Shown: one piece after another, positions 1-10,034 of the stretch
How positions within the stretch are numbered: position 1 is the stretch's first letter
Layout: the number at the start of each line of letters is the position of its first letter
Source of the DNA: Rhodocyclaceae bacterium
GTDB lineage: Bacteria; Pseudomonadota; Gammaproteobacteria; Burkholderiales; Rhodocyclaceae
Direction: 5' to 3'
DNA: 64,000 nt
NCBI GenBank assembly: GCA_023150275.1
Contig: JAKLLG010000002.1
Coordinates: 262,511-326,510, forward strand
Program-made: the position numbers and the translations under genes
The notes under the pieces: model-generated
The model's database searches: none
What the model was told of the DNA's origin: nothing
Seen by the model: only the letters and a program-made list of their open reading frames with translations

Positions 1-2
1 GG

Positions 3-293
3 ATCGTGCTCGATCCCGGCTTCGGCTTTGGCAAGACGCTTGATCACAATCTGGTGCTGCTGCGTGAGTTGCCCGCAACGGCATTCGACGGTTTGCCAGT
101 GCTTGCGGGGTTGTCGCGCAAGTCGATGCTTGGCGCCATCACCGGCCGCCCGGTCGGTGAGCGCCTCTCCGCGAGTCTTGCCGCAGCGCTGATGGCGCTG
201 GAAGGGGGGGCGCGCATTCTCCGCGTGCACGATGTCGCAGCCACGAAGGATGCTGTCGCCATATGGTCTGCAGTGCGCAAGCAAGTAAAATAG
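3..293 (+). CDS. folP: Dihydropteroate synthase, C-terminal part (5' end outside window)
   Basis: Condenses p-aminobenzoate with hydroxymethyl-dihydropterin diphosphate in folate synthesis (cytoplasm). Only the last ~97 codons are present. The visible part opens with [11 protein letters not shown], the pterin-binding DPGxGFGK motif of DHPS, and continues with GLSRKSMLG, the phosphate/pABA-side SRK loop, and a C-terminal RVHDV segment, also typical of the family. The GTG at position 6 encodes an internal valine, not a start, since the frame is open to the window edge. It sits 37 bases before glmM on the same strand, the usual folP-glmM order of proteobacteria (normally behind ftsH). Identity is secure; the length cannot be judged. 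Confidence 0.93.
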   Translation: MVLDPGFGFGKTLDHNLVLLRELPATAFDGLPVLAGLSRKSMLGAITGRPVGERLSASLAAALMALEGGARILRVHDVAATKDAVAIWSAVRKQVK

Positions 294-330
294 CGCGATT
301 CGCAATCGACGCAGAAAGCAGGAACCTCTC

Positions 331-1716
331 ATGAGCAGAAAGTATTTTGGCACCGATGGGGTGCGCGGCCGGGTCGGCAAGCAGCCGATCACGCCCGATT
401 TCGTGATGCGCCTGGGTCATGCTGCCGGGCGTGTGCTGGTTGCCGGTGAGCATCTGCCGCATGGCGAACGGCCGGCGGTGCTGATCGGCAAGGACACGCG
501 CAATTCCGGCTACATGCTTGAAGCTGCGCTGGAGGCCGGCTTTTCAGCCGCGGGTGTCGATGTCTGCCTGACCGGTCCGCTGCCGACGCCGGCGGTTGCC
601 TACCTGACGCGTGCCTTGCGGCTACAGGCCGGCATCGTCATTTCGGCCTCGCACAATCCGTACTACGACAACGGAATCAAGTTTTTTTCGGCCTTCGGCA
701 CCAAGCTTCCGGACTCAGTGGAGCATGCGATCGAGGCGGGTATCGACGCGCCGATCGAATGCGTTGCCTCGTCGGAACTCGGTCGCGCGCGCCGCATCAA
801 CGATGCTGCAGGGCGCTACATCGAGTTCTGCAAGAGCACCTTTCCGAACAATGCCGATCTGCGCGGGCTGTCGATCGTCGTCGACTGCGCCCATGGTGCG
901 GCCTATCACATCGCGCCGCATGTGCTGCACGAGCTTGGTGCCGAGGTCTTTGCGATCGGTGCGGCTCCGGACGGGCTCAACATCAACGATGATGTCGGTG
1001 CCACGGCGCCGCGTGCACTTGCGGCGGAGGTTGTCGCGAAATCCGCCGACCTCGGCATTGCGCTGGATGGAGACGGCGACCGCCTGATCATGGTCGATCA
1101 TGACGGCACCATATACGACGGCGATCAGTTGCTCTACGCGATCGTGAAGAGCCGCATGGCGCAGGGGGCGGTCTCCGGCGTCGTTGGCACGCTGATGACC
1201 AATCTTGCCTTCGAACATGCGCTTGGCGAACTTGGCATACCGTTCGCTCGGGCGGCAGTGGGTGATCGCTACGTGATGGAAATGCTGCAGGAGAAGGGCT
1301 GGCTCTACGGCGGCGAGAATTCCGGGCATATCCTCTGCCTTGATCGGCATTCGACCGGTGATGGCATCGTCTCCGCCTTGCAGGTGCTGGCTGCGATGCG
1401 TGCTGCCGGCGTTTCACTGAAAGCGCTGCTGTCGGGATTGCAGCTCTATCCGCAGAAACTGGTCAACGTTGGTGTTGCCAAGGGATTCCGCTGGCAGGAA
1501 AGCGGCGAGATCGTTGCTGCCAGCAAGGCGGCCGAAGTCTCCCTTGCCGGAGAGGGGCGCATTCTGCTGCGTCCGTCCGGTACCGAGCCTCTGTTGCGCG
1601 TGATGGTCGAAGGGCGTGACGGCGAACGCGTCGCGCGTGTCGCCGAGGAACTGGCCTCGGTGGTGCGCACTGTGAGCGCTGCACAGGGCGCGGCGGGAGA
1701 ACCGGCGGTTCATTGA
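331..1716 (+). CDS. glmM: Phosphoglucosamine mutase GlmM
   Basis: Interconverts glucosamine-6-phosphate and glucosamine-1-phosphate for UDP-GlcNAc, hence peptidoglycan and LPS synthesis. The 461 residues are near the family norm of ~445-455. It begins [13 protein letters not shown]. The active-site loop SASHNP lies at residues 105-110, and Ser107 is the residue expected to be phosphorylated. The Mg2+ loop DGDGDR is at 246-251 and the sugar-phosphate-binding loop RPSGTEP at 414-420. All domains of an alpha-D-phosphohexomutase are present in order. The start ATG follows AGGAACC at a normal distance. It is co-directional with folP and tpiA. Confidence 0.97.
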   Translation: MSRKYFGTDGVRGRVGKQPITPDFVMRLGHAAGRVLVAGEHLPHGERPAVLIGKDTRNSGYMLEAALEAGFSAAGVDVCLTGPLPTPAVAYLTRALRLQAGIVISASHNPYYDNGIKFFSAFGTKLPDSVEHAIEAGIDAPIECVASSELGRARRINDAAGRYIEFCKSTFPNNADLRGLSIVVDCAHGAAYHIAPHVLHELGAEVFAIGAAPDGLNINDDVGATAPRALAAEVVAKSADLGIALDGDGDRLIMVDHDGTIYDGDQLLYAIVKSRMAQGAVSGVVGTLMTNLAFEHALGELGIPFARAAVGDRYVMEMLQEKGWLYGGENSGHILCLDRHSTGDGIVSALQVLAAMRAAGVSLKALLSGLQLYPQKLVNVGVAKGFRWQESGEIVAASKAAEVSLAGEGRILLRPSGTEPLLRVMVEGRDGERVARVAEELASVVRTVSAAQGAAGEPAVH

Positions 1717-1778
1717 CCCGTACCTGCCCGGGCCGCTATAATCCGGCGGTTTTGTGCGGACGTTCCTCGCCCTCCCGT

Positions 1779-2534
1779 ATGCGCGCCAAGCTCGTTGTCG
1801 GTAACTGGAAAATGCATGGCAGCCTCGCGGCGAACCGCGAGTTGCTGCGGGCGCTGGTAGCCGGCTTGCCGCTGGCGGGCAGCACCGAGATGGCTGTTTG
1901 CGTTCCGTTCCCGTACCTTGCGCAGGCGCAGGAGATGCTGGCGGCAACGCCGATACGCTGGGGGGCTCAGAACCTCAGTGAGCACTCGGGCGGTGCCTAC
2001 ACGGGCGAGGTGTCGGGTGCCATGCTGTGCGACTTTGCCTGCCGTTACGCGATCGTCGGCCACTCCGAGCGGCGCGCGCTGTATGGCGAGAGCGACGCGA
2101 AAGTGGCGGCCAAGTTTCTCGCTGCAAGAGCGGCAGGCCTGACGCCGGTCCTGTGTGTTGGCGAAACGCTTGAACAGCGTGAGGCCGGCGCAACGTTGCA
2201 GGTTGTTTACGCGCAGCTTGACGCCGTGCTTGATGCGGCGGGCGCGGCAGGTCTGTCAGGGGCAGTACTGGCGTACGAGCCTGTCTGGGCTATCGGCACC
2301 GGGCGTACGGCAAGTCCTGCGCAGGCTCAGGAAGTGCATGCGGCGATCCGTGCGCGGGTTGAAGCAAGGGATGCTGTGCTGGCGGCGTCGCTGCCAATCT
2401 TGTACGGCGGCAGCGTCAAGGCTCAGAATGCTGGCGAGTTGTTTGCTCAGTCCGATATCGATGGCGGACTGGTGGGTGGAGCCTCGCTGGTGGTTGATGA
2501 ATTTCTGGCGATTTGCCAGGCGGCAAATTGTTGA
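1779..2534 (+). CDS. tpiA: Triosephosphate isomerase
   Basis: Interconverts dihydroxyacetone phosphate and glyceraldehyde-3-phosphate in glycolysis and gluconeogenesis. The frame is open upstream to 1713, but I start at the ATG at 1779 because the protein then begins MRAKLVVGNWKMHGS, the canonical TIM N-terminus (substrate Asn9 and Lys11). That gives 251 residues, the normal length. The catalytic His95 is in VGHSERR, the catalytic Glu168 in YEPVWAIGTG, and the phosphate-binding GGSV lies near residue 210. The gene is 62 bases after glmM and 11 bases before secG, a conserved betaproteobacterial order. Confidence 0.97.
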   Translation: MRAKLVVGNWKMHGSLAANRELLRALVAGLPLAGSTEMAVCVPFPYLAQAQEMLAATPIRWGAQNLSEHSGGAYTGEVSGAMLCDFACRYAIVGHSERRALYGESDAKVAAKFLAARAAGLTPVLCVGETLEQREAGATLQVVYAQLDAVLDAAGAAGLSGAVLAYEPVWAIGTGRTASPAQAQEVHAAIRARVEARDAVLAASLPILYGGSVKAQNAGELFAQSDIDGGLVGGASLVVDEFLAICQAANC

Positions 2535-2545
2535 GGTTGAGTGAG

Positions 2546-2929
2546 ATGGATGCATTGTTCTCGGTAGTGCTTGTGGCGCATATCCTGGTTGGTCTGGGAA
2601 TCTGTGGCCTGGTGCTGATGCAGCATGGCAAGGGAGCCGACATGGGCGCCGCTTTTGGTAGCGGGGCTTCCGGCAGCCTGTTCGGCGCAACTGGCTCGGC
2701 GAATTTCCTGAGTCGCACGACGGCCGTGCTGGCCGCCGTCTTCTTTGTGACGAGCCTCACGCTGGCCTATCTTGCGTCGAACAAGCCAAAAACGTCTGGT
2801 AGCGTCATGGAGAATGCGGTACAATCGCAGTCTCTTCCGGTGGCGACGCCGAAAGAAAACCAAGCAGCCGAAAATAAGGCTGCAACGCCTGAATCGAAAG
2901 ATTCGAAGGCAAAAGATATTCCCAGATAA
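2546..2929 (+). CDS. secG: Protein-export membrane protein SecG
   Basis: Small accessory subunit of the SecYEG translocon in the inner membrane. The start ATG at 2546 is preceded by GAGGTTGAGTGAG; an in-frame start at 2513 would lie inside tpiA. The 127 residues contain two membrane segments (about 3-22 and 53-73) separated by the conserved glycine-rich loop GKGADMGAAFGSGASGSLFG, the family hallmark. The tail from about residue 75 is hydrophilic and Lys/Ser/Glu-rich, which is common in betaproteobacterial SecG. The next feature is tRNA-Leu, the frequent secG-leu tRNA-nuo arrangement. Confidence 0.95.
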   Translation: MDALFSVVLVAHILVGLGICGLVLMQHGKGADMGAAFGSGASGSLFGATGSANFLSRTTAVLAAVFFVTSLTLAYLASNKPKTSGSVMENAVQSQSLPVATPKENQAAENKAATPESKDSKAKDIPR

Positions 2930-2996
2930 AAACAGGGAAAACGGGCGCGGGGTTGCAGTATCCCTCAGATGATTTCGCGACCGCATGCAAGTTTGG

Positions 2997-3081
2997 GCCG
3001 ACGTGGTGAAATTGGTAGACACGCTATCTTGAGGGGGTAGTGGCGCAAGCCGTATGAGTTCGAGTCTCATCGTCGGCACCA
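2997..3081 (+). tRNA. tRNA-Leu (anticodon GAG)
   Basis: 85 nt fold as a class II tRNA. The acceptor stem GCCGACG (2997-3003) pairs with CGTCGGC (3071-3077), followed by A and an encoded CCA. The anticodon stem CTATC/GGTAG (one U-G pair) encloses the loop TTGAGGG, giving anticodon GAG. The long variable arm TGGCGCAAGCCG and the T loop GTTCGAGTC also fit tRNA-Leu. It would read CUC and CUU. It lies between secG and nuoA. Confidence 0.97.
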
Positions 3082-3093
3082 AGTAGCGGGGGG

Positions 3094-3109
3094 TCATACG
3101 GGGGTATGA
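3094..3109. other. Perfect 16-nt hairpin between tRNA-Leu and nuoA
   Basis: TCATAC-GGGG-GTATGA forms a six-base-pair stem with a four-base loop, 12 bases after the tRNA CCA and 45 bases before nuoA. It has no T tract, so it is not an ordinary terminator. It could be a tRNA 3'-processing element or a small operator for nuo. The function is unknown. Confidence 0.4.
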
Positions 3110-3154
3110 AGTGTGGCTCCGGGTTGAAATGCAGCGATAGCGCGGCGGCGGATC

Positions 3155-3529
3155 ATGCTGGAAAACTACTTCCCGATCTTGGTGTTCATCCTCGTGGGTG
3201 TCACCATTGGCGTTCTGCCAATTGTTCTTGGCTGGCTGGTTGCTCCCAACCGTCCTGACAGCGAAAAACTTTCCCCATACGAATGCGGCTTCGAGGCTTT
3301 CGAAGACGCGCGCATGAAATTCGATGTTCGCTATTACCTGATTGCGATCATCTTCATCCTGTTCGATCTCGAAATCGCCTTCCTCTTTCCGTGGGCGACG
3401 ATCTTCAAGGAGATCGTCGAGACGCCTGCGATCAAGATGTTCGGCTTCGTCGAGATGCTGGTCTTCATCGCCATTCTCGTCGTCGGTTACGTCTATGCCT
3501 GGGCCAAGGGCGCCCTGGAGTGGGAATAA
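3155..3529 (+). CDS. nuoA: NADH-quinone oxidoreductase subunit A
   Basis: Membrane-arm subunit (ND3 homologue) of proton-pumping complex I. The 124 residues have three hydrophobic helices (about 7-29, 62-84, 94-115). The loop between helices 1 and 2 holds the conserved YECGFEAF and the segment [15 protein letters not shown]; its Cys is the flexible-loop cysteine near the quinone site. It is the first gene of the nuoA-N operon, and nuoB starts 11 bases after its stop. The SD sequence is weak (GGCGGATC before ATG). Confidence 0.97.
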   Translation: MLENYFPILVFILVGVTIGVLPIVLGWLVAPNRPDSEKLSPYECGFEAFEDARMKFDVRYYLIAIIFILFDLEIAFLFPWATIFKEIVETPAIKMFGFVEMLVFIAILVVGYVYAWAKGALEWE

Positions 3530-3540
3530 GGGGTTAGGGC

Positions 3541-4017
3541 ATGAGTATCGAAGGCATCCTCCAGGAAGGCTTTGTCACCACCACGGCTGACAAGCTGATC
3601 AACTACGTACGCACCGGCTCGATGTGGCCGATGACCTTCGGTCTGGCCTGCTGCGCCGTGGAAATGATCCACGCGGGCTGCTCGCGCTATGACCTCGACC
3701 GCTTCGGCATCGTCTTTCGCCCGAGTCCGCGCCAGTCCGACGTGATGATCGTTGCCGGCACGCTGACCAACAAGATGGCGCCGGCGCTGCGCAAGGTCTA
3801 TGACCAGATGGCGGAACCGCGTTGGGTGGTCTCGATGGGTTCCTGTGCCAACGGCGGTGGCTATTACCACTATTCGTATTCCGTCGTTCGTGGCTGTGAC
3901 CGTATCGTGCCGGTCGATATCTATGTGCCGGGCTGTCCGCCGACTGCGGAGGCGCTGCTCTACGGGCTGATCCAGCTGCAGAACAAGATCCGTCGCACCA
4001 ATACCATCGCCCGCTAA
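3541..4017 (+). CDS. nuoB: NADH-quinone oxidoreductase subunit B (cluster N2)
   Basis: Peripheral-arm subunit that carries the terminal [4Fe-4S] cluster N2 and passes electrons to quinone at the interface with NuoD. It has 158 residues, normal for the family. The four ligands are visible: the tandem Cys37-Cys38 in GLACCAVEM, Cys102 in MGSCANGGG and Cys132 in [12 protein letters not shown]. The tandem-cysteine arrangement is diagnostic for NuoB. The start is preceded by a GGGTTAGGGC purine run. It follows nuoA and precedes nuoC. Confidence 0.97.
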   Translation: MSIEGILQEGFVTTTADKLINYVRTGSMWPMTFGLACCAVEMIHAGCSRYDLDRFGIVFRPSPRQSDVMIVAGTLTNKMAPALRKVYDQMAEPRWVVSMGSCANGGGYYHYSYSVVRGCDRIVPVDIYVPGCPPTAEALLYGLIQLQNKIRRTNTIAR

Positions 4018-4035
4018 CTTCATCGAGAGCGCCTC

Positions 4036-4632
4036 ATGTCTGCCAAGCTGGAAACACTCAGCCAGAATCTGGAAACACACCTCGGCGAGCGCATCAAGTC
4101 GAGAAAGCTCGCGCTCGGTGAACTTACCATCGAAGTGGCGGCGAGCGATTACCTCGATGCCATGCAAACCTTGCGCGATGTCGCGGTTTTCGGCTTCGAC
4201 GAGGTCATCGATCTCTGCGGCGTCGATTACGCGACCTACGGCGATGGCAAGTGGCAGGGGCTGCGCTACGCCGTTGTCGTGCATCTGTTGTCGGTGACGA
4301 ACAACCAGCGTCTGCGTGTGCGCGTCTTCGCTGACAGTAATGATTTCCCGTCGGTGCCGTCGATCATCGATTTGTGGCCGGCCGCCAACTGGTTTGAGCG
4401 CGAAGCCTTCGATCTCTATGGCATCGTCTTCCCCGGTCACAACGACCTGCGTCGCATCCTCACCGATTACGGCTTCATCGGCCACCCGTTCCGCAAGGAC
4501 TTCCCGGTTTCGGGTTATGTCGAAATGCGCTACGACCCGGACCAGCGCCGCGTCATCTATCAGCCGGTGACGATCGAGTCGCGCGAAAACACCCCGCGCA
4601 TTGTGCGCGAAGAAACCTACGGAGATCTCTGA
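4036..4632 (+). CDS. nuoC: NADH-quinone oxidoreductase subunit C
   Basis: 30-kDa peripheral subunit of complex I that clamps NuoD and NuoB; it has no cofactor. The 198 residues contain the family signature ERExxDLYGIxFxGHxDLRRIL ([20 protein letters not shown] near residues 118-137) followed by [14 protein letters not shown], both diagnostic. It is a separate gene and not fused to nuoD as in enterobacteria, which is the usual betaproteobacterial state. One base separates it from the nuoD start, so translation is probably coupled. Confidence 0.97.
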   Translation: MSAKLETLSQNLETHLGERIKSRKLALGELTIEVAASDYLDAMQTLRDVAVFGFDEVIDLCGVDYATYGDGKWQGLRYAVVVHLLSVTNNQRLRVRVFADSNDFPSVPSIIDLWPAANWFEREAFDLYGIVFPGHNDLRRILTDYGFIGHPFRKDFPVSGYVEMRYDPDQRRVIYQPVTIESRENTPRIVREETYGDL

Positions 4633-4633
4633 A

Positions 4634-5887
4634 ATGCCCGAGATCCACAATTACACCCTGAACTTCGGCCCACAGCACCCGGCGGCGCACGGCGTGCTGC
4701 GTCTGGTGCTGGAACTTGACGGCGAAGTCGTCATGCGTGCCGACCCGCACATCGGCCTGCTGCACCGCGCGACCGAGAAACTGGCCGAAACGCGTACCTG
4801 GGTCCAGTCGGTGCCGTACATGGATCGTCTCGACTACGTGTCGATGATGTGCAATGAGCACGCCTACTGCCTCGCGGTCGAGAAGTTGCTGCAGCTCGAA
4901 GTGCCGGTACGCGCCCAGTACATCCGCACGATGTTCGACGAGGTGACGCGTATCCTCAACCACCTGCTGTGGGTCGGCTGTCACGGGCTCGACGTCGGTG
5001 CGATGACGATGGTGCTCTATGCCTTCCGTGAGCGTGAAGATCTGATGGATGCCTATGAGGCGGTCTCCGGTGCACGCATGCACGCGGCGTACTACCGACC
5101 GGGCGGCGTCTATCGCGACCTGCCGGACCGCATGCCGCAGTACGTCGAGAACCGCTTCAAGAAAGCCGCAGACGTCAAGGTGCTGAACGAGGCACGTCAG
5201 GGTTCGCTGCTCGACTTCCTCGAAGATTTCACCAATCGCTTCCCGAAGTATCTCGACGAATACGAGACCCTTCTTACCGACAACCGCATCTGGAAACAGC
5301 GTCTGGTTGACGTCGGCATCGTCACGCCGGAGCGTGCCAAGGCGCTGGGCTTCACCGGCGCCATGTTGCGCGGCTCGGGCATCGCCTGGGATCTGCGCAA
5401 GAAGCAACCGTATGCCGCCTATGACAAGGTCGACTTCGATATTCCGGTCGGTGTCAATGGCGACTCCTACGATCGCTATCTGGTGCGTATGGAAGAAATG
5501 CGCCAGTCGAACCGCATCATCAAGCAGTGCATTGACTGGTTGCGCAAGAATCCCGGCCCGGTCATCACCGACAACTACAAGGTTGCCCCGCCGCCGCGCG
5601 AGAGCATGAAGTCGAACATGGAAGAGCTGATCCACCACTTCAAGCTGTGCTCGGAAGGCATTCATGTGCCGGAAGGCGAGGCCTACGCCGCCGTCGAGCA
5701 CCCGAAGGGCGAGTTCGGCATCTATTTCATTTCGGACGGCGCCAACAAGCCGTACCGCATGAAGATTCGCGCACCGGGCTACGTGCACCTCTCCGCCATG
5801 GACGAGATGGCGCGCGGCCACATGATCGCTGACGTCGTCACGATCATCGGTTCCCAGGATATCGTTTTTGGTGAGATCGACCGCTGA
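4634..5887 (+). CDS. nuoD: NADH-quinone oxidoreductase subunit D
   Basis: 49-kDa subunit that lines the quinone pocket with NuoB. I take the ATG at 4634 ([20 protein letters not shown]), giving 417 residues; an ATG at 4601 would overlap nuoC and add non-conserved residues. The loop GPQHPAAHG (residues 12-20) contains the histidine that contacts the quinone headgroup. The family descends from [NiFe]-hydrogenase large subunits, but the Ni-binding Cys motifs are absent, as expected. It ends DIVFGEIDR, the typical NuoD C-terminus. Its stop overlaps the nuoE start by one base. Confidence 0.97.
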   Translation: MPEIHNYTLNFGPQHPAAHGVLRLVLELDGEVVMRADPHIGLLHRATEKLAETRTWVQSVPYMDRLDYVSMMCNEHAYCLAVEKLLQLEVPVRAQYIRTMFDEVTRILNHLLWVGCHGLDVGAMTMVLYAFREREDLMDAYEAVSGARMHAAYYRPGGVYRDLPDRMPQYVENRFKKAADVKVLNEARQGSLLDFLEDFTNRFPKYLDEYETLLTDNRIWKQRLVDVGIVTPERAKALGFTGAMLRGSGIAWDLRKKQPYAAYDKVDFDIPVGVNGDSYDRYLVRMEEMRQSNRIIKQCIDWLRKNPGPVITDNYKVAPPPRESMKSNMEELIHHFKLCSEGIHVPEGEAYAAVEHPKGEFGIYFISDGANKPYRMKIRAPGYVHLSAMDEMARGHMIADVVTIIGSQDIVFGEIDR

Positions 5888-6360
5888 TGCTGACTCCCGA
5901 ATCCCTCAAGAAGATCGACCGCGAACTCGCGAAGTATCCGGCCGATCAGCGCCAGTCGGCGATCATGGCCGGCCTGCAGATCGCGCAGGAAGAGAAGGGC
6001 TGGCTCGCCCCCGAGACTATCGAAGAGGTGGCCCGCTACATCGGTATCGAGCCGATCGCCGCCTATGAGGTCGCTTCGTTCTACAACATGTACGACCTGA
6101 AGCCGGTCGGCAAATACAAGCTGACGGTGTGCACCAATCTGCCGTGCATGCTCACCGGCGGGGTCGATGCCGGCGAGTACCTGCAGAAGAAGCTGGGCAT
6201 CGGCTACGACGAGACGACACCGGACGGCAAGTACACGCTGAAGCAGGGCGAATGTATGGGCGCCTGTGGCGACGCGCCGGTGATGATCGTCAATAACCGC
6301 AAAATGTGCTCGTGGATGAATCCAGAGCAGATCGACAAGCTGCTTGAGGAGCTCAAATAA
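5887..6360 (+). CDS. nuoE: NADH-quinone oxidoreductase subunit E ([2Fe-2S])
   Basis: 24-kDa thioredoxin-like ferredoxin subunit of the NADH module, carrying cluster N1a. In 157 residues the four ligands are in place: Cys82 and Cys87 ([11 protein letters not shown]), Cys123 and Cys127 ([11 protein letters not shown]). The start ATG overlaps the nuoD stop (TGATG) and the stop overlaps the nuoF ATG (TAATG), so nuoD-E-F are translationally coupled. It is a useful comparison for hoxF, whose related N-terminal domain has lost these cysteines. Confidence 0.97.
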   Translation: MLTPESLKKIDRELAKYPADQRQSAIMAGLQIAQEEKGWLAPETIEEVARYIGIEPIAAYEVASFYNMYDLKPVGKYKLTVCTNLPCMLTGGVDAGEYLQKKLGIGYDETTPDGKYTLKQGECMGACGDAPVMIVNNRKMCSWMNPEQIDKLLEELK

Positions 6361-7688
6361 TGGCGCTCCTCGGTGCAATCAACCCGGTCCTGACCGCTGG
6401 CCTCGACGGCGACAATGCCTGGCGCCTTGCTGATTACGTCAAGCGCGGCGGCTACAAGGCACTGAAGCGCATCCTCGAAGAAAAGATCCCGCAGGAACAG
6501 GTCATCGCCGAAGTGAAGACCTCGGTGCTGCGCGGCCGTGGCGGCGCCGGCTTCCCGACCGGTCTGAAGTGGTCGTTCATGCCGCGTTCGTTCCCCGGCG
6601 ACAAGTACGTCGTCTGCAACTCGGACGAAGGCGAGCCGGGTACCTTCAAGGATCGCGACATCCTGCGCTACAACCCGCACTCGGTGATCGAGGGCATGGC
6701 CATCGCTGCCTATGCGATGGGCGCCAATCGCGGCTACAACTACATCCACGGCGAAGTCTGGGAAGTCTACAAACGCTTCGAAGAAGCGCTCGACGAGGCG
6801 CGCGCTGCCGGCCTCATCGGCCAGAACCTGCTTGGCTCCGGCTTCAACTTCGAGCTCTTCGCACACCACGGCTACGGCGCTTACATCTGCGGCGAGGAAA
6901 CCGCGCTGCTCGAATCGATCGAGGGCAAGAAGGGGCAGCCGCGCTTCAAGCCGCCGTTCCCGGCCTCGTTCGGCCTCTACGGCAAGCCGACGACGATCAA
7001 CAACACCGAAACCTTCGGCGCCATCCCGTTCATCCTGAACATGGGCGGCCAGGCCTTCCTCGAAGCTGGCAAGCCGAACAACGGCGGCACCAAGCTGTTC
7101 TCGATCTCCGGCCATGTGAATCGTCCCGGTAACTACGAAATCCCGCTCGGCACGCCGTTCGCGACGCTGCTCGAAATGGCCGGCGGCATGCGCGGCGGCC
7201 GCAAGCTCAAGGGCTGCATCCCGGGCGGTTCGTCGGCGCCGGTGATCCCGGGCGACATCATGATGGACACGACGATGGACTATGACTCCATCTCGAAGGC
7301 CGGCTCGATGCTCGGCTCGGGCGCGGTGATCGTCATGGACGAAACGACCTGTATGGTCAAGGCGCTGGAGCGCCTCTCCTTCTTCTACTACGAGGAATCC
7401 TGCGGCCAGTGTACGCCCTGCCGCGAAGGCACCTCGTGGCTGTACAAGATCGTGCATCGCATCGAGAACGGCAAGGGCCGTCCGGAAGATCTGGACATGC
7501 TCAACGGCGTCCTCAACAACATCATGGGCCGCACCATCTGCGCGCTCGGCGATGCCGCCTCGCTACCGGTGCAGAGCTTCACCAAGCACTTCGCGAGCGA
7601 ATTCGAATATCACATCGAACACAAGAAGTGCCTCGTTCCGGTCGACGTCCAGCGTGCCGGCAGCGGTTTCTTCACGGCCAAGGCGTAA
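6360..7688 (+). CDS. nuoF: NADH-quinone oxidoreductase subunit F (NADH/FMN/4Fe-4S)
   Basis: 51-kDa subunit where NADH is oxidised; it binds NADH, FMN and cluster N3. The 442 residues contain the glycine-rich [13 protein letters not shown] (59-71) and the FMN/NADH region [14 protein letters not shown] (87-100). The Y-x-C-G-E-E-T motif is near 175-181. Cluster ligands Cys348, Cys351 and Cys354 ([12 protein letters not shown]) are followed by Cys394 (TICALGDAA). All are intact. It is a paralogue of hoxF in the same window. Confidence 0.98.
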   Translation: MALLGAINPVLTAGLDGDNAWRLADYVKRGGYKALKRILEEKIPQEQVIAEVKTSVLRGRGGAGFPTGLKWSFMPRSFPGDKYVVCNSDEGEPGTFKDRDILRYNPHSVIEGMAIAAYAMGANRGYNYIHGEVWEVYKRFEEALDEARAAGLIGQNLLGSGFNFELFAHHGYGAYICGEETALLESIEGKKGQPRFKPPFPASFGLYGKPTTINNTETFGAIPFILNMGGQAFLEAGKPNNGGTKLFSISGHVNRPGNYEIPLGTPFATLLEMAGGMRGGRKLKGCIPGGSSAPVIPGDIMMDTTMDYDSISKAGSMLGSGAVIVMDETTCMVKALERLSFFYYEESCGQCTPCREGTSWLYKIVHRIENGKGRPEDLDMLNGVLNNIMGRTICALGDAASLPVQSFTKHFASEFEYHIEHKKCLVPVDVQRAGSGFFTAKA

Positions 7689-7697
7689 GGTAGGGAT

Positions 7698-10034
7698 ATG
7701 CTGGAAATCGAAATCGACGGCAAGCAGATTCAGGTCCCGGACGGCAGCACCGTCATGGATGCCGCCCAGCAGGTCGGCGCCTATATCCCGCATTTCTGCT
7801 ACCACAAGAAACTCTCGATCGCTGCCAACTGCCGCATGTGCCTGGTGCAGGTCGAGAAGGCGCCGAAGCCGCTGCCTGCCTGCGCGACGCCGGTGACCAA
7901 TGGCATGAAGGTGTTCACGCACTCCGAGCTCGCCGTCAAGGCGCAGAAGGGTGTGATGGAGTTCCTGCTGATCAACCATCCGCTCGATTGCCCGATTTGC
8001 GATCAGGGTGGAGAGTGCCAGCTGCAGGATCTGGCCGTCGGCTACGGAGCCAGCGGCTCGCGCTATCAGGAAGAGAAGCGCGTCGTCTTCCACAAGAACG
8101 TCGGCCCGCTGATCTCGATGGAAGAGATGAGCCGCTGCATCCACTGCACGCGCTGCGTCCGCTTCGGCCAGGAAATCGCCGGCATCATGGAACTCGGCAT
8201 GGCCAACCGCAACATGCATTCCGAGATCCAGACCTTTGTCGGCCGTTCGGTCGATTCCGAGCTCTCGGGCAACATGATCGATCTGTGCCCGGTCGGTGCG
8301 CTGACCTCGAAGCCGTTCCGCTATTCGGCCCGCTCGTGGGAACTGCAGCGCCGCAAGTCGGTCAGCCCGCACGATGCCGTCGGTGCCAACCTGATCGTCC
8401 AGGTCAAGAACAACCGCGTCATGCGCGTATTGCCGCGCGAGAACGACGCTGTCAACGAGTGCTGGATTTCCGACAAGGATCGCTTCTCGTACGAGGCGCT
8501 GAACAGCGATGCCCGTCTGACGAAGCCGATGATCCGGGTCGATGGCCAGCTGCGCGAAGTTGAGTGGAACGTTGCCCTCGACTATGTTGCGCACGCGCTG
8601 AACGATATCGTCAAGCAGCACGGTGCCGGTGAGATCGGCTTCCTCGGCTCGCCGCACGCGACGCTCGAAGAACTGGTGCTGCTGAAGAAGCTTGCGGGGG
8701 GCCTCGGTTCGAAGAACATCGATTTCCGCCTGCGTCGCCGCGATTTCTCGGCCGACGGCAAGCTTGCCGGTCGTCCCTGGCTGGGCATGAAGCTAGCCGA
8801 GATTGCCGACCTCGATGCCGCACTGGTGATCGGCAGCTTCCTCAGGAAGGATCTGCCCCTCGTGGCGCAGCGCCTGCGTCAGGCCGCAAAGAAATACACC
8901 AAGGTCAGCCTCGTCACTGTCGGTGGCGACGATCAGCTGATCAAGTTGTACCAGAACTTCACCGTTTCGCCGTCCGACCTCGTCCTCGCCGTTGCGGCGA
9001 TTGCCAAGGCTGCGGCCGCTGCCAAGGGCGTTCCCGCCATTTCTGGTTTCGACGGCATCGAGCCGTGCGACAAGGCCAAGGCCATCGCGCAGAGTCTGCT
9101 CGAAGGCGACAAGCGCCACATCTTCCTCGGCAACGTTGCCGAGCAGCACCCGCAGGCGGCAACGCTGCATGCTCTGGTGCAGGAACTGGCGAAGCTGACC
9201 GGGGCCTCCTTCGGTTTCCTTGGCGAAGCCGCCAATAGCCTCGGCGGCTACGTCGCCGGTGCGTTGCCGACCGCCAATGGGCTGAATGCCTACGAAATGC
9301 TGGCGCAGCCGCGCAAGGCCTACGTCGTGCTTGGCGCCGAACTCGATCGCGATGCCCATAACGCACAAGTCGCCACCGCAGCGCTCAAGCAGGCGGCCTT
9401 CACCGTTGCGCTGACGCCGTTCAAGGATGGTGCGCTGGCCGAGAGCGCCGACGCGCTGCTGCCGATTGCGCCCTACACCGAGACCTCCGGCACCTTCGTC
9501 AATGCCGAAGGGCGCGTGCAGGGCTTCAACGGCGTTGTCGCGCCACTGGGCGAGGCCCGTCCGGGCTGGAAGGTGTTGCGCGTGCTTGGCAACGTCCTCG
9601 GTCTCTCCGGTTTCGACTACATGACGAGCGAAGCGGTGCGCGATACGGTCGCCTCCGCGAAGACCGAATTCGTCAGCGGCCTCGACAACGGTCTCAAGGA
9701 TGTCGTGCCGGCGATGGCCGCTGCACCGGCAGGGCTGCAGCGCATCGCCGACGTGCCGATCCACTTCGCCGACATGCTGGCGCGCCGCGCGCCGGCGCTG
9801 CTGCAGACACGTGATGCCGCGCTGCCAACCGCCCGCATGAATGCGGCGACGCTGGCGCAGGCGGATGCGGCCGATGGCGCCAATGTCGTCGTCCGGCAAG
9901 GGCAGGGCAGTGCGACGCTGCTTGCGAAACTCGATGAAACGGTGCCGGCCGGCTGTGTCCGCGTCTCGGCAGCCCATGCAACGACGGCCGGACTGGGCGA
10001 CCTGTTCGGCGCGATTACCGTGGAGCGTGCGTAA
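7698..10034 (+). CDS. nuoG: NADH-quinone oxidoreductase subunit G
   Basis: 75-kDa iron-sulfur subunit that conducts electrons from NuoF towards NuoB. It has 778 residues. The N-terminal [2Fe-2S] ferredoxin uses Cys34, Cys45, Cys48 and Cys62. Next comes the His-Cys3 cluster region HPLDCPICDQGGECQLQD (about 95-112), then a [4Fe-4S] set in CIHCTRCVRF with a later CPVGAL. The rest is a molybdopterin-oxidoreductase-like domain without Mo-cofactor function. The C-terminal half is Ala-rich and variable, as usual. The stop is directly followed by the nuoH ATG with no gap. Confidence 0.96.
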   Translation: MLEIEIDGKQIQVPDGSTVMDAAQQVGAYIPHFCYHKKLSIAANCRMCLVQVEKAPKPLPACATPVTNGMKVFTHSELAVKAQKGVMEFLLINHPLDCPICDQGGECQLQDLAVGYGASGSRYQEEKRVVFHKNVGPLISMEEMSRCIHCTRCVRFGQEIAGIMELGMANRNMHSEIQTFVGRSVDSELSGNMIDLCPVGALTSKPFRYSARSWELQRRKSVSPHDAVGANLIVQVKNNRVMRVLPRENDAVNECWISDKDRFSYEALNSDARLTKPMIRVDGQLREVEWNVALDYVAHALNDIVKQHGAGEIGFLGSPHATLEELVLLKKLAGGLGSKNIDFRLRRRDFSADGKLAGRPWLGMKLAEIADLDAALVIGSFLRKDLPLVAQRLRQAAKKYTKVSLVTVGGDDQLIKLYQNFTVSPSDLVLAVAAIAKAAAAAKGVPAISGFDGIEPCDKAKAIAQSLLEGDKRHIFLGNVAEQHPQAATLHALVQELAKLTGASFGFLGEAANSLGGYVAGALPTANGLNAYEMLAQPRKAYVVLGAELDRDAHNAQVATAALKQAAFTVALTPFKDGALAESADALLPIAPYTETSGTFVNAEGRVQGFNGVVAPLGEARPGWKVLRVLGNVLGLSGFDYMTSEAVRDTVASAKTEFVSGLDNGLKDVVPAMAAAPAGLQRIADVPIHFADMLARRAPALLQTRDAALPTARMNAATLAQADAADGANVVVRQGQGSATLLAKLDETVPAGCVRVSAAHATTAGLGDLFGAITVERA

